Program-made: the position numbers and the translations under genes
Shown here: one piece after another, positions 23,396 to 34,823 of the stretch
Layout: every line of letters starts with the position of its first letter
Position numbering within the stretch: the stretch's first letter is position 1
Notes under the pieces: model-generated
The model's input: only the letters and a program-made list of their open reading frames with translations
Told to the model about the DNA's origin: nothing
Database searches by the model: none
Source: Sordariomycetes sp. S80-01Y
Taxonomy: Eukaryota > Ascomycota > Sordariomycetes
Assembly: GCA_037042185.1 (NCBI GenBank)
Contig: JAXQJY010000028.1
Coordinates: 1,674,001-1,738,000, forward strand
Length of the DNA stretch: 64,000 nt
Reading direction: 5' to 3'

Positions 23396-23825
23396 GTTGC
23401 GGTGCCGTCGGGCCCGGGCAGCTGCCACCGTCCGAGAGGAGCTCCGACTTCAGGGCCGTTCCAGGTAAGCGGCCGTATAAATCCCTAAGGAAGAGCATCT
23501 GCGACTGGATCTGCCGGACGAGACGGCTGCGGCCGAGCGACGAGCAGCTTTTTCAACCTCTGGCGGCTTTACGTATCTCACTTGGACGGGCAACGCGATA
23601 AGAGGGCGGGAGTTGGGGTAGCAGGTCGTGAAGGTCTGACAGAGAGGCAGCAGTGGAGGTGGTGGTGGTGGTGGTGAATGAAGGGGCCATGTACGTATGA
23701 AACCGTGGACTAGCTCGCGCGTGGGTATCCGGCCGTGTCTGATATATAATAAAAAATGAAAAATACACACTGACCGACCGACCGACTGACTGGCTGATTG
23801 TCTGCCTCGCCTCATGGACGGACGA

Positions 23826-23861
23826 CTCCAGGGCCTCCAGGGCCTCCAGGGCCTCCAGGGC
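23826..23861. repeat. Four perfect copies of a 9-bp tandem repeat
   Basis: The unit CTCCAGGGC is repeated four times without mismatch. It looks like a minisatellite; no coding role is supported. Confidence 0.9.
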
Positions 23862-23994
23862 TCCATCGTCGGCCGCCTCACCTACCCCAACAGCCACGCA
23901 GCCCGTCAGCCGGAAGCGCAGCGCGGGAGATGGACCGCACAGCACCGACTGCGCCGTGAACAGAATGGCGGATGTCTCTGCCCTCGCGCCCGGT

Positions 23995-24018
23995 GCAGCA
24001 GCAGCAGCAGCAGCAGCA
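23995..24018. repeat. (GCA)8 microsatellite
   Basis: Eight GCA units in the intergenic segment. On other frames this would read poly-Gln, poly-Ala or poly-Ser, but no gene is supported around it. Confidence 0.9.
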
Positions 24019-24682
24019 GCCGCGCCGTGGCCCCAGCAGCCCCGAGTGCGCCGCGCGCGCATGTGCTTGCTTCGTCCTCCTGCTCATCCAATTCGTCCTT
24101 CCAGAAGGGCGAAGAATAATTTTCCCTGCCGGCTTCTCTCTTACAGGGCCGCTCCACGTTTGGGTTTGAGTTGAGAGGGTGGGGACTCTTGCAGAGAAGG
24201 GGGGGGGAAGTTGGAGAAGGGGCGGCCGACCGTGACCCGACCGGCGGGAAAGACCTGGACGGGCGATCGCTGTCAGCGGCACCCGCTGGCACCGGGCGCT
24301 GGCAGTCAGTGACAGGCCGCTGCCACTGGCATCCGACCCCCCCGTCCAGCGGCTGCAGTGGGCAGTGGGCAGTGGGCGGTGGGCGGTGGCTCCCTGTCGG
24401 CCGACCCTGGCGGGCGGGCGGCGGGCGCGTCATGCACGACCGTCGTCCGCCTCGGGCCCTTCCGAGTGGACGCCGCGCGCTGGCAGAGCTCGTCAGTGAC
24501 ACGTTCGGGGTCGGGGAGGCGGGTGACCTATCAGCTGTCCGTCTTGGGATTCTGGGGCTGTCGTCTCGGATGGACTTTTGAAACCGTCGTCGAGCTTGAC
24601 GTCTCGTTGGATGCGGCGACAGCAGAGGTGTTGGGCAGGCAAGGCAGGGTATCTATCTTTTACTATATTTGGTACAAGTGTG

Positions 24683-24746
24683 CTTGGTACTGCCACAGCT
24701 AGCATAGTACCAGTCCAGGCAGTCGGTACTACAGCTCAGTACCAAG
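24683..24746. repeat. Nested GGTAC inverted repeats
   Basis: An outer perfect 10-bp inverted repeat, CTTGGTACTG at 24683-24692 and CAGTACCAAG at 24737-24746, encloses an inner perfect 7-bp pair, TAGTACC at 24705-24711 and GGTACTA at 24725-24731. GTAC occurs seven times in about 110 bp here. It lies about 140 bp beyond the stop codon of the mitochondrial leucyl-tRNA synthetase gene. Confidence 0.7.
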
Positions 24747-24886
24747 TACCTACTAAGTAGTCTGCTACCTCGTCGGTATCGTACAGCAACTGGCTGAGCG
24801 AGTGCTACCATCCCTTCGAGGCAAGGAGCACGTCGTAATTAATCTTACACGGGCAAGACAACGTTCCCATCTTACACGTCCCGCCC

Positions 24887-27760
24887 TCACAGCACAAAGT
24901 TGATCACTTCAGCCTCCGGCCGCGTAATGACCCGCTTGCTCCTCGTGACATCGAATCTCTTCTTCTTGCCCTCACCGCCCTCTCCGCCGAACCTCTCCTG
25001 GCCCTCCTCGGTCTTGAGAATCTGGTCCCGCACCCAGACGCCCAGCTCGTCCCCAGCCAGGCCCTCGGGCGCCGGGTCGATGTGGATGCTTGCGCGGAAC
25101 TTGCCATTGATCTGCACCGTCCACCTCCTGAGCCGCGGTTGCGTCAGGGCGTCGCTCTCGTCAGGTACGGGGAAGGATGTCGACGTGATCGGTGTCGTCG
25201 GGTCGAGGATTGAGTGGCATTCCGAGGCCAGCGCCGGCGCGATGGGGTAGAGCATCTTTATGAGCGCCAGTGTCGTCTCCCGTCGAATGATGGGCGCGGC
25301 AGACGTGGCAGCAGCGAGGGCGTTGGTGAGGTTCATGAGATCGGAGACGACGGTGTTGATGAAGTACATCTCGTCATACGTCGCCGTTACAGAGCGGATG
25401 GTCCGTTGGGTTGTCCGCCAGAGCGCCGCATCCGCGTTCCACCGCTCGAGCTCCTGCTCGCTCATGCCACCGACCTGGGCATGCCGTTCCGCCAGGTGCT
25501 CCATGACCGACCTCCCCGACCCTGCGGAAGGCCCGGAGGCGATGCTGAGCACCTGCTTGTGCAGCCTTTCCATCCACCGCAGCACGCCCGTGATCTTCTC
25601 TTCATCCCAGTTCAGCGGATCCACGACGGGTGCTTGGAAGATCATGTGCGCCCTCGTTGGGTCGGCACCGTACCTGGCGATTAGGTCCGTGGGATCCACG
25701 CCGTTGTGCTTTGACTTGGACATCTTCTCAAAGGACATGGATGCTGTTTTCCCGGTGGCTGCCACGACCGGGTTGTTTGTGTCGGAAAGGTCGACTTCAT
25801 TTGGCTTGAGGAACTTGCCAGTTTCCGGGTCGACGTAGGTCTTCCCTTGGACCATGCCTTGGGTGATGAGCCGCGTGAAGGGCTCGGCTGCTGTTGTGTC
25901 CTCCGACGTGTACTGGGGGAGGATCTCTGTCCCCGCGAGGAACTTGTAGATGAAGCGAGCGTAGAGCAGGTGGAGAATTGCGTGCTCGATCCCGCCGAGG
26001 TACACGTCAACAGGTAATGTCTTGGACGCCTCAGGAGACAGCAGCTGCTTCTCGTTGTGCGGATCAGCGAAGCGAGCGTAGTACCAGCTCGAGTCGACGA
26101 ACGTGTCCATCGTGTCTGTGTCCCTCTTCGCAGGGCCATCGCACTTCGGACAAGTTGTATTGACAAAGTCAGGGTGCGATTCCAGCGCATTGCCTGACGA
26201 GCCCTGCTGCCACTCCACCTCGGGGAGCTTCACTGGCAGGTCCTCGTCCGGTACCGGCACCGCACCGCAAGAGTCGCAATGAATTATCGGGATCGGTGTG
26301 CCCCAGTAACGTTGGCGACTGATGAGCCAATCCCGGAGCCGCCATTTCTCAACCGGCTCCGCGAGCTTGGCCTCCTCGAGCATCTTGACCATCATCTCGC
26401 CCGCCTCGGTCGAAGACTTCCCCTTGTAGGGCCCACTATGCTCCGTCATTTGTCCGTGATCGACGAACGGCTCATTTTCCATCGCTGTAGTCGACTCGTC
26501 CTCCGAGGCTGCCAAGACGATCCGCACGGGAGTATCCTCATTGTGTTCCTTCCAGAAAGCATGATCTCGGACGTCGTGACCAGGAACACCCATCACGGCC
26601 CCCTCACCGTAGTCACCTAGCACGTACGGCGCAACGTACACTGGCAATGAAGCCTTTGTCGCATCGGGCGTAGCCTCGTGGAAAGCCAACGGGTTGATGG
26701 CCCTCAAGCTAGGCAGCAAGTACCCAACCTTCGAGTCCGGGGGCAGGCCTGGCAATGTGTCCAGGAACGCCGCCAACTCCGGATCTCCCTTCGCCAGCTG
26801 GACAACCGTCGGATGCGTCGCCGCTAATGCAACGTACTGCACTCCAAACAAGGTGTCCGGCCTGGTGGTGAATACCTCGATTGCAGTGTTCATCTCGTGT
26901 CCCATTGCCATAACCGGAAACTTTATCTTCGCGCCCTTGGATTTGCCGAGCCAATTTCGCTGCTGGGTGAGGACCCGTTCTGGCCACGCACCGTCCTTCG
27001 CGAGGGTGTCCAGCCCGTCAAGCAGCGGTTGCCTAAATGCAGAGATCTTGAAGAACCATTGCTTGAGTTTCCGCTTCTCCACGAGCGCACCGCTCCTCCA
27101 GCTTCGGCCATTGGCATCGACCTGCTCGTTCGCCAAGACGGTCTTGTCGATGGGGTCGTAGTTAACCTCCGCCTCGTCTTGATACGCCAGCCCTTTCTCA
27201 TGCAACATCAAGAACAGCTTCTGGGTATGCTTGTAGAACTCGGGGTCACAAGTCGTCAACTCGCGATCCCAGTTCCAGCTTCCATTCATGAGCTGCAGTT
27301 GCTCCTTCATCCTGGCAATATTGGTCTTGGTCCAACCGTCAGGTGCGATGCCTCGTTCGAGCGCTGCGTTCTCCGCCGGGAGGCCGAAGGCGTCCCAGCC
27401 CATGGGCAAAATGACTTTTTGACCTTTGAGGGTGCGATAGCGTGCTACCACGTCGGCGATTGTATAGACGCGTAGATGGCCGAGATGAAGTGTGCCGGAC
27501 GGGTAGGGGAACATGGGTAGCACCATCTTCGCTTCGGTTCCGTCTCCTCCGTCGTCCTTGGCCTTGTCTTTGAGCTTACCCCACTCCTTCTTCCATTTTG
27601 CGTCCAACGCTTGGAAGTTCAGCGGCGTGTACCATCGTCTCCTCTCGAAGGTCGGAGTCGCGTGTGCTCGCTCGGCGGGTCGTAGGTTGGTTCCCGGCCG
27701 CGCCAGACGCGCCGCGCAGGCAGCGCTGCGAAGAATGTGTCGTCCATGAAGGAGCTGCAT
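24887..27760 (-). CDS. NAM2: Leucyl-tRNA synthetase, mitochondrial
   Basis: Charges mitochondrial tRNA-Leu; class Ia synthetase of the bacterial/organellar LeuRS type, 957 residues in a single exon. The first ~40 residues are rich in Arg, Ala and His with almost no acid, as in a mitochondrial targeting peptide. The ATP-binding HIGH motif appears as HLGH (residues 92-95) inside [14 protein letters not shown]. An inserted CP1 editing domain follows, and the second signature KMSKS is at 679-683. Between them [16 protein letters not shown] and the zinc-ribbon-like CDSCG...CPKCDG cysteines are visible, and a short anticodon-binding region and C-terminal domain end in EAEVINFVL. The length fits fungal mitochondrial LeuRS. 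In Neurospora (leu-5) and yeast (NAM2) the orthologues also act in group I intron splicing; whether this one does is unknown. It is quite distinct from the larger cytosolic enzyme. Confidence 0.96.
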   Translation of the reverse strand: MQLLHGRHILRSAACAARLARPGTNLRPAERAHATPTFERRRWYTPLNFQALDAKWKKEWGKLKDKAKDDGGDGTEAKMVLPMFPYPSGTLHLGHLRVYTIADVVARYRTLKGQKVILPMGWDAFGLPAENAALERGIAPDGWTKTNIARMKEQLQLMNGSWNWDRELTTCDPEFYKHTQKLFLMLHEKGLAYQDEAEVNYDPIDKTVLANEQVDANGRSWRSGALVEKRKLKQWFFKISAFRQPLLDGLDTLAKDGAWPERVLTQQRNWLGKSKGAKIKFPVMAMGHEMNTAIEVFTTRPDTLFGVQYVALAATHPTVVQLAKGDPELAAFLDTLPGLPPDSKVGYLLPSLRAINPLAFHEATPDATKASLPVYVAPYVLGDYGEGAVMGVPGHDVRDHAFWKEHNEDTPVRIVLAASEDESTTAMENEPFVDHGQMTEHSGPYKGKSSTEAGEMMVKMLEEAKLAEPVEKWRLRDWLISRQRYWGTPIPIIHCDSCGAVPVPDEDLPVKLPEVEWQQGSSGNALESHPDFVNTTCPKCDGPAKRDTDTMDTFVDSSWYYARFADPHNEKQLLSPEASKTLPVDVYLGGIEHAILHLLYARFIYKFLAGTEILPQYTSEDTTAAEPFTRLITQGMVQGKTYVDPETGKFLKPNEVDLSDTNNPVVAATGKTASMSFEKMSKSKHNGVDPTDLIARYGADPTRAHMIFQAPVVDPLNWDEEKITGVLRWMERLHKQVLSIASGPSAGSGRSVMEHLAERHAQVGGMSEQELERWNADAALWRTTQRTIRSVTATYDEMYFINTVVSDLMNLTNALAAATSAAPIIRRETTLALIKMLYPIAPALASECHSILDPTTPITSTSFPVPDESDALTQPRLRRWTVQINGKFRASIHIDPAPEGLAGDELGVWVRDQILKTEEGQERFGGEGGEGKKKRFDVTRSKRVITRPEAEVINFVL

Positions 27761-28157
27761 CGAGAAATTATCGTATCATCCTCCGGAGCAGTGGAGGGTC
27801 GGTTTGGTGGACAATTGGTGTTTGAGAGGTGTTGAAAGAAGCATCGAGCAAGCTTGGAGCTTGTGGAGCTCTGAAGTTTGGAGACAAAGCTAGTCTAGCC
27901 TTTTTGGGACTAGCGTCATGCTGCTTTGGCAGCCGACTCCACGTCGCCATTGTTACAGATTCACCCGTCGACCATGTGTAACCAGCCTCAATCTTGACGA
28001 CACACGTGCCAGCTGATCCCGATGCTACTCTTCAGGGATCAGGCAATAGTGGAAATCATGTCCAAAGAATCGTATTTATGACGCCACGCTAGATAATACA
28101 ACATAGAACCATTATACGAACCATACGCGTTATAAATTTCAATCATCGGTCAGGTCG
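27761..28157. other. Intergenic spacer
   Basis: About 400 bp between the start of the leucyl-tRNA synthetase gene and the stop of the arylsulfotransferase-like gene; both are on the minus strand. It must hold the synthetase promoter. No gene seen. Confidence 0.5.
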
Positions 28158-30280
28158 TCACCTGGAACCATCCCTGGAGTGGGAGCTTACACTCTCCACA
28201 TCGTGGTGAGTATCCTTTGACAGCTCTTTCGATATCCTGACATCTTCATCATCGGGCTGGTCATTGAATCGCTCGGCCATCAACAGGCCATATGAGGCCT
28301 CGGCTTTGGATTCACTAGGTCCTTGAGCATTTTTCTTGGACTTGCGCCAGCGCAAGAAAAAGACGAGACCACTGAGGAGCAGACAATGTTAGCATCAAGG
28401 GTTCTTGTGTCTCATTAAGGGGTATCAAAACAAAGAAATAGGTTCGTCGCTCTTACATAATCGCGCCAACGCAAAGAACGAAGCCACCGGCAACGCTTCC
28501 CATCACCGTCTTGGACGGCAAGTTGTAACCCGCAATGGAATTCTCTGCATCGCCTTCATCTTCAGGGCAATCGTGGCCGGTACATTGACCCGTCGGCACA
28601 GACACCCTGGCAGACGAAGGGATGGCAGCGTTAATCCTAGTCCCGCCAGTCGTCACCTCGGTCACATCGTAGTCAAGCTCGACCTTCTCGTAGGAGGTCG
28701 TGTTGACTGCATGCGTGGAGCCGATGATGGTGCCGTTGACGTCGAGGGCAGCGACTCGGGCGAAGTCGAGAAGTTTGTCGACCTTGAACTCGGTTTCGAA
28801 GCCGTTGCGTGGGGACTGGGCGTAGACGTTGTCCGCACCGTTGAGGTCGGTCTTATTATCAGACATCAGCTGGGATGTGGTCAGTCGTGCCCTAGTTCTC
28901 GTGAGCGACATCACTTACCAGAACCCAGTCATGAACCGCGGTAGCTCCGTTCCACGAAACGTAGATCGTGCGACCAGTGTCATCCGGAGCGCAGGCGATG
29001 CTGGGCTTCCAGTCTGGGTTGCCTTCCCAGTCGCCCTTCCAGACACGGTAGGTGATGACGTCGAAAATGCCATGCTCTATAGGGACAACCCGCCCCCGCT
29101 GAATATCCATGACCAGCTCGCCATCAGCCGTGTACTCAGTGTACATGGGGTTCTGACCCCACGCGACCATGACATTGCCCTTGGGTGTTCTCTGCACGCC
29201 GCCGCGCGACGCACTGACGAGCGACTGCGGGTGACGCCACTCGTTGACCTTCCAAACCTCCATCGTCTCGGGGTTGTACTCGACTTCGAGCCCGCGGGAG
29301 CAGTTGTCCTCCGTCTCGTCGTCACAGAAGCCATTGTGGTTGTCTCGGTGGTTGTCAAAGAGAGTGAACCGGTTCTTGCCTGTTATGCGAGCCTCGTGCT
29401 GGAAGTGGAACTCGGCGGAGCCGTTGACGGTGATGTCCTTGAAGTTGTTCTTCTTCCCCCACATGACCCAGATGACCTCCTTGGTCTTGCCGTCAAGCAA
29501 GATGACGCAGCTCAGGTGACGGTAGCTGATCAGGTAATTGCCCTCCTCGGTCTTCTCAACGGCGTTCATGTGGCAGAAATCCCAGACGTCCTGGTCGTGG
29601 TATCCAGAGTGGCTGTCCTCGGGCGCGAAGTATTCGGAAGTCGCCCATTCGAAGAGGACCTCGCCGGAGTCAGGCTCGATCTCCTGGATGGTGCAGTCGG
29701 CAATCTTCTTCCCCTCCTTGGGGCCACCGACCTTGCTCAGGTCCGCATCCCTCGCCGGGCAGAGGAACATGAGGATCGTATCATCAGCCGTGAGCATGGC
29801 CTCGTGCGAATCCGGCACCACGCCGTTCAGATCGCCCTTCCCATCGAAAACATAAAGCTGCTTGTAATTCTGGTCATACACCCTCACCCGACCATCCGAG
29901 TACGAGGTCATGACCCTCTGATGGCCCCTCCAATTGTCCCATGTCCGAGCCGTCTGCGCGAGGCCGTTGTACACCTGGTCGGCCCATACCAAGCTCAAGT
30001 CGTCAGACCTCCAGATACTGGGACCCCAGCCCTTGCCGTACTTGCCGGCCATGAAGATGTAAGGGCTGTCGGTGTCGACTTTGTCAGGGTTCCAGTAATT
30101 GACTTGGAATACGGTCGCCTCGATGTTGGAAGACTTGAACTTCTGGCTGGGGGTTTCGCCGAGATCTCCCTTCTGGTAAGACTGGAGGTCGGTATGGTAT
30201 GGCTTGTCGGCCACCACAGGGGCTGGCATAAGCGAAGCCAGGACGGCGACGCCTGCCGTCGCGAGGGACCGGAAACCCAT
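28158..30280 (-). CDS. Arylsulfotransferase-family beta-propeller protein, secreted and membrane-anchored
   Basis: A 662-residue protein of the fungal arylsulfotransferase (ASST-like) family. Minus-strand exons: 30280-28919, 28869-28457, 28371-28158; introns of 49 and 85 bp have GTAAGT and GTAAGA donors, and joins read HDWVL-LMSDNK and VGAI-IGLVFF. An N-terminal signal peptide (about residues 1-24, ending PVVADK) leads to a WD/ASST-type propeller with repeated blocks such as WDNWRGHQRVMTSYSDGRVRVYD, HDQDVWDFCHMNAVEKTEEGNYL and FDNHRDNHNGFCDDE. The last exon pair creates one transmembrane helix (~578-598) followed by RWRKSKK and an acidic, Ser-rich cytosolic tail of about 55 residues. So the propeller should face the lumen or cell exterior. 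Bacterial ASSTs move sulfate between phenols through a histidine; several conserved-looking His are present, but I cannot assign the acceptor. Enzymatic activity of fungal members is unproven to my knowledge. Confidence 0.85.
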
Positions 30281-32807
30281 AATGAGGTAGCAAGAAGTAA
30301 GCGAAACGAGAGTAAGTCTGCCGAGACAGTGTCAAAAGCGAAAAGAAGACAAGTAAAGAAACGATACAGACGTCCAAAAGAGTGAAGGGTCTGTCCTTAA
30401 GGGATAAGCAGGAGGCGAGAAGCGGGAAGCGAGAGGGACTCAGGGGGGGTCAGGATTCCCGCGTGGAGGGAAATGTCTGGGTTTTGAGGGCAGGCGGAAT
30501 GCTGCATGAGAGGGGAGGACCCTAGTTGACCTGAAGGGATGTCCGGACAAGGGCCTTCGGGTGGGTGGCGTTGCTGACCTCTACCCGATGCCGATATAAA
30601 CGACTCGGTGCACAGTATCCTCGTCTAGGTGCTGACGTTGATTAGAGTCCCCCAACAGCCGCGTGCTGGGTTCAGATCCGGGAGTCTTCCAGCATTCCAT
30701 GACGCGTCCGGTGATGCGGCCTCCATCGCCAAGCCCCTCTGCAAACGACCCCACGACAGACATCGCCAGTGTCTTCAACTGGGAATGCAAGAGACGCCAA
30801 GAGATTTGCCCTCCCATGTCTTCTGCTGGGGATGGCCGACAGGCCGACAGGCCGACAAGATGACTGGCACTCCGGCCGACGGACCGGCGTCTCACTGCGC
30901 AACGACTCCCGTCTGACTCCCGACAGCCCGGAGCTCAGCCCTTTTTCCCGTAGTCCGCAGGTCACGCCGACATATCCTCGCAGGTCGCAAATGAGGTCCT
31001 GCTCTTCGAGGCAATGATCACTCTTTCCCGTACGAAAGCAGCTCGTGCAAGTCCGGGGCGTTGCTTGCTGGGGAAATAATTGGAACTTTGACTCGGCCAC
31101 TAGCGTGCCGCAGGCACACTTCAAGGTCCAAAGCCTATCCCCTTTCGGGGAATGTCTGCAAAAGGGCAGCCAATGAGAGATGTGGTCTGTCATGGAATCT
31201 CACAAGTGGGCAGTCGGCGCCTTCCCTCCAGGATTCAGCGGGTCCCGCTCCTGCCGTAAGCATGTAGTGCCTCAGATGGGAAAGTTGATACCGGATCGCG
31301 GTCTCAAGCAATGCTGTTGCGACTGGAGTTAGAGCCTTAACAGGGCTGAACACCAGACCAGGCCAGAAAGCAGGTTGGCAGGGTCTCCTGGGTCTCAAGG
31401 TCTCCCTCCCATCCATGCCTGGTGCATTTCAGGCTGGAAAGCGAGCGCCGCCTTTTCGCCACAGCGGCTGGGAGTCCGAGTCTTCTTAGCTCAGCCATGC
31501 AATTCCCCGAGTCCCCTTTCCCCTCGTGGCTCATTTGCGTCTGCCCCTGCGGCTGCCCCTTGAAACCGACCCAACGGCGCAGCGACGACTTGCAATCTCG
31601 CTTCTCAAGAATCTGACTCATCCCAGACGCAGCGCTCTTCGAGCCATCGAGAAACATAACCATTGCAGATTGAAAATTCGATACTCAGGTCCCATGCCTT
31701 ATCTTGGCCGAAAATTCACCGCGAGAACACAGAGCACAGAGCCGGGCCGCTGATCTGCTCCAAAATCTGGGGAAGTCGAGCTCCCGACAGCCCGCCACAC
31801 GGACCGTCGCCCTCCAAGCCCACCCACCTACCATTCCCATCAACCTAGTGCTGATCTTGCAACTCTGCAATCGTCCCGTGCCGGCTGTCAGACTGGCTGC
31901 CTCCTTGCTCCTTTCAAAACCAGGGCCATCGATGTATGTAGGAACACTCGTGTTACCGACACCTCTTCGTCAAGGCGCAATCTCAATCCGGCTGCCGTGC
32001 CACTTCATTTTAGGACGGCTGTGTGGCATGCGGCAGCCCGGTGGAGGGCAGGCAATTCAGCTGCACCAGAATGCCAAGAGTCAGCGCCGAGGAGCCGGCC
32101 AAGACGGCACTTGAAGCTGTCAAATTCCAGGGAGTGAACCCTCCCAAGCTCACAATTTACCAAAAGCGTTCGTTTTGATTCGGCCATTGACGCGTCTGCG
32201 TCGAGCTGATGTTGTTCGTGCTCGCGACTTTGACTATACGCGTGACTTTTAAGTATACGCGGGAGCCTAATCGGGATCTGCGGTTGGCGGAACACGAAAA
32301 GACCCTGTGTTTGAGATGCCGTCCTCCGTGTGAAAGCTGGAATCCCAGCTTGCCTCTGCCTGAGGGCACGCTTAAAGCAGCGATGCGAATTAGGAACGGC
32401 TTATCGGGTGCTTGCAATCTTATCGATACCGAGACATGCCGGTAGCGGCGGGTGCTGGCGATTGCCCCGCGTGCCCCTCCAAATTCTCAGGCTCATCGCC
32501 AACCGGCAGACGCTCTCGGGACCTTCGATATCGTCATAACATTGGGCTGCCTAACGTCGCTTCTGCCAGTACGACGCAAGAGAAGACAGCTGTTAAGCCT
32601 CGGTTGTAAAGATCCTGCGGGCTACAACTTCGTCATAGCTCGAGCGAAACTGCCAACCGCTGGTAGTTGCAGTGACGAAATCGAAGCCATCCCCCTGAGC
32701 CGATACCCCGAGTCAAAACCCCCCAGGCTCCGGCAAACAGCTCATCTCTACCGAAACGCCGCATTGCAGAACCAAGGCAGCCTATTCTAGGGCTCTCATC
32801 AACCAAG
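30281..32807. other. Divergent intergenic region, no gene seen
   Basis: 2.5 kb between the arylsulfotransferase-like gene (-) and the methylenetetrahydrofolate reductase gene (+). It presumably holds both promoters. A three-copy GGCCGACA tandem repeat lies inside. A TGACTCA hexamer-type element near 31614 is too far from either gene to weigh. I checked a TRNA-like GGTTCAGATCC near 30667 and could not fold a tRNA around it. Confidence 0.5.
30834..30857. repeat. Three copies of an 8-bp tandem repeat
   Basis: GGCCGACA is repeated three times perfectly in the intergenic region. No role is apparent. Confidence 0.85.
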
Positions 32808-34823
32808 ATGGCGCCCTCTGAGAAGATCACCGATAAAGTCGCCGCCCTCCCGGCGGATGGCACGTACTTCTCGCTCGAATTCTTCCCTCCCAAAACCGAG
32901 ATGGGCTTCAACAACCTCCGAGATCGTCTCTATCGCATGGAGCGAGCGCTGCGTCCGCTCTTCGTAAACGTCACCTGGGGCGCCGGCGGTTCCACGGCCG
33001 AGAAGTCGATCGAGCTGGCCGAGCTGTGTCAGAAGGAGGTTGGGATAACAACCTGTCTGCACTTGACGTGCACGAATATGAGTCGCAAGCTGGTGGATAA
33101 AGCACTGGAGGACGCGAAAAGGTTGGGCATAAGGAACATCTTGGCTCTCAGGGGGGATCCACCTCGGGACGATGAGTACAGGATGGACGGCGATGAGGTC
33201 GACCAGGATGGGGAGCCCTTGGTTTGGGCGCAGGACTTGGTCAAGTATATTCGACAAAAGTACGATGACTACTTCTGTATCGGTGTTGCCGCGTACCCCG
33301 AAGGACACTCAGACGAAAGCCATCCCCTTGGCCAGAGCCTTGAGCACGACCTGCCCTACTTAGTGGACAAGGTCATGGCTGGAGCCGATTTCATCATGAC
33401 CCAGCTCTTCTTCGACATCAAAGCCTACGATCACTTCGAGAAGACCCTACGGGAGCACCCGAGCGGAACCTTCAAGACCATCCCCATCATCCCTGGTCTC
33501 ATGCCTATCCAGAGCTTCCAGATGATCCGTCGCACCACCAAGCTCAGCCACGCCAAGATGCCTGACGAGATTCTCAACCGCCTCATCGCAGTCAAGGGGG
33601 ACGACGAGAAGGTCAAGATGGTCGGCGTCGACATCCTTAGTGAAATCGTCGAACAAGTCCGGGACATCAAGAGCCGAACACCCGGACCCAAAGGCTTCCA
33701 CTTCTACACGCTCAATTTGGAGAAGGCAGTCGCATTCATCATTGAACGGTCCGGTCTGATCGGGGATATTCCGGGTGATGAGGAGGCGATAGTAGAGTCC
33801 GATGTGCCGGCTGTCCACATCAACGGCAGCGCAGCCGAGCGCAGGAGAAGAGCTAGCCGCTCTCGCTCCGCAAGACGACTCTCGTCCGTCGGATCGGACC
33901 CCCACAACCGGGTCATCGTGAGCGATAGAAGACCATCACACCCAGAGTGGGAAGCCACCGGTGCCGAGGCAGGCGTCCGCGCCGAAGCCGTCAACACTCG
34001 AGCTAATACCCTTGCCATTTCAGAGGGTGAGGGCGTCCTCGGTCGGGAGGCAACCTGGGACGACTTTCCCAACGGTCGGTTTGGTGACTCGCGCTCGCCG
34101 GCCTACGGGGAAATCGACGGCTACGGCGTCAGCCTGCACATGTCCGTGACCCAAGCAGTCAAACTCTGGGGCCACCCGAAAACACGTCAAGAAATCAACG
34201 ATCTTTTCATCAAGCACATTCAAGGTGAACTTTCCGCCATTCCCTGGAGTGAGGAAGAGCTCCTCGCCGAAAGTTCAACCATCACGCCCTACCTCCTCCG
34301 GCTGAACACCAAAGGCTGGCTGACCGTTGCCTCGCAACCTGCAGTCAACGGCTTCCGCTCATCCGATGCCACATTCGGCTGGGGACCGAGCAACGGCTTC
34401 GTGTTCCAAAAGTCATTCGTCGAATTCTTCCTACCCGCCGCGGACTGGAACGAGCTTCTCGAAAAGCTCAGGTCCGTGGGAAGCTCCGTCTGCTTCTACG
34501 CCGCCAACGCGAAAGGCGACTTCGTCTCCTCGGACTCCAGCGGCGGGGTCAACAGCCCTGTGTCGGGCGTGAGCACCAACGCTGTGACCTGGGGCGTCTT
34601 CCCAGCCAAGGAGATCGTGACGCCCACCATCATCGAGGAGGTCAGCTTCAGGGCCTGGGCGGAGGAGGCGTTTGGCATCTGGGGCGAGTGGGCCAAGGTG
34701 TACGGAAGGGGCTCGGAGAGCGAGAAGGTCCTCAACGGGATCAAGCAAGACTACTGGCTGGTGAACATCATCCACCATGAGTATGTCGAGCGCGACGCTC
34801 TGTGGAACTTGCTCTTGGAGTAG
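32808..34823 (+). CDS. MET12: Methylenetetrahydrofolate reductase, MET12 type
   Basis: Reduces 5,10-methylene-tetrahydrofolate to 5-methyl-tetrahydrofolate, which supplies methyl groups for methionine synthesis; cytosolic flavoprotein. Single exon, 671 residues. The N-terminal ~320 residues form the catalytic TIM barrel: FSLEFFPPKTE opens it, then VTWGAGGST, HLTCTN, ILALRGDPP, VAAYPEGH and ADFIMTQLFFD. A Ser/Arg-rich linker (~335-420, with RRRRASRSRSARR-like basic text) leads to the eukaryotic regulatory domain that binds S-adenosylmethionine, with ATWDDFPNGRFGDSRSPAYGE and VTWGVFPAKE. Fungi have two such enzymes. Length, the extended linker and the C-terminal wording are closer to yeast Met12 than Met13. 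The start is the first ATG, only seven codons before the barrel would begin to be conserved. No intron is needed. It diverges from the arylsulfotransferase-like gene. Confidence 0.93.
   Translation: MAPSEKITDKVAALPADGTYFSLEFFPPKTEMGFNNLRDRLYRMERALRPLFVNVTWGAGGSTAEKSIELAELCQKEVGITTCLHLTCTNMSRKLVDKALEDAKRLGIRNILALRGDPPRDDEYRMDGDEVDQDGEPLVWAQDLVKYIRQKYDDYFCIGVAAYPEGHSDESHPLGQSLEHDLPYLVDKVMAGADFIMTQLFFDIKAYDHFEKTLREHPSGTFKTIPIIPGLMPIQSFQMIRRTTKLSHAKMPDEILNRLIAVKGDDEKVKMVGVDILSEIVEQVRDIKSRTPGPKGFHFYTLNLEKAVAFIIERSGLIGDIPGDEEAIVESDVPAVHINGSAAERRRRASRSRSARRLSSVGSDPHNRVIVSDRRPSHPEWEATGAEAGVRAEAVNTRANTLAISEGEGVLGREATWDDFPNGRFGDSRSPAYGEIDGYGVSLHMSVTQAVKLWGHPKTRQEINDLFIKHIQGELSAIPWSEEELLAESSTITPYLLRLNTKGWLTVASQPAVNGFRSSDATFGWGPSNGFVFQKSFVEFFLPAADWNELLEKLRSVGSSVCFYAANAKGDFVSSDSSGGVNSPVSGVSTNAVTWGVFPAKEIVTPTIIEEVSFRAWAEEAFGIWGEWAKVYGRGSESEKVLNGIKQDYWLVNIIHHEYVERDALWNLLLE

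Larger units (their letters stand above)
23266..24886. other. Microsatellite-rich intergenic segment
   Basis: 1.6 kb without a supported gene. It contains GTG and GCA microsatellites, a four-copy 9-bp tandem repeat, a GACC/GACT run near 23772-23800 and, at the right end, nested GGTAC inverted repeats. Frames encoding poly-Ala or poly-Gln through the GCA tract lack any domain and I do not call them. Confidence 0.55.

Noticed and set aside
28829-30385. A 518-codon open frame on the plus strand, antisense to the arylsulfotransferase-like gene
   Set aside because: It mirrors the coding exon almost exactly, its protein is Val/Leu/Arg/Asp-rich without any domain, and it follows from third-position GC bias. 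The minus-strand gene has signal peptide, propeller motifs and clean splice sites.
30655-30690. tRNA-like B box (GGTTCAGATCC)
   Set aside because: No matching T-stem, D-arm or acceptor stem could be paired on either strand.
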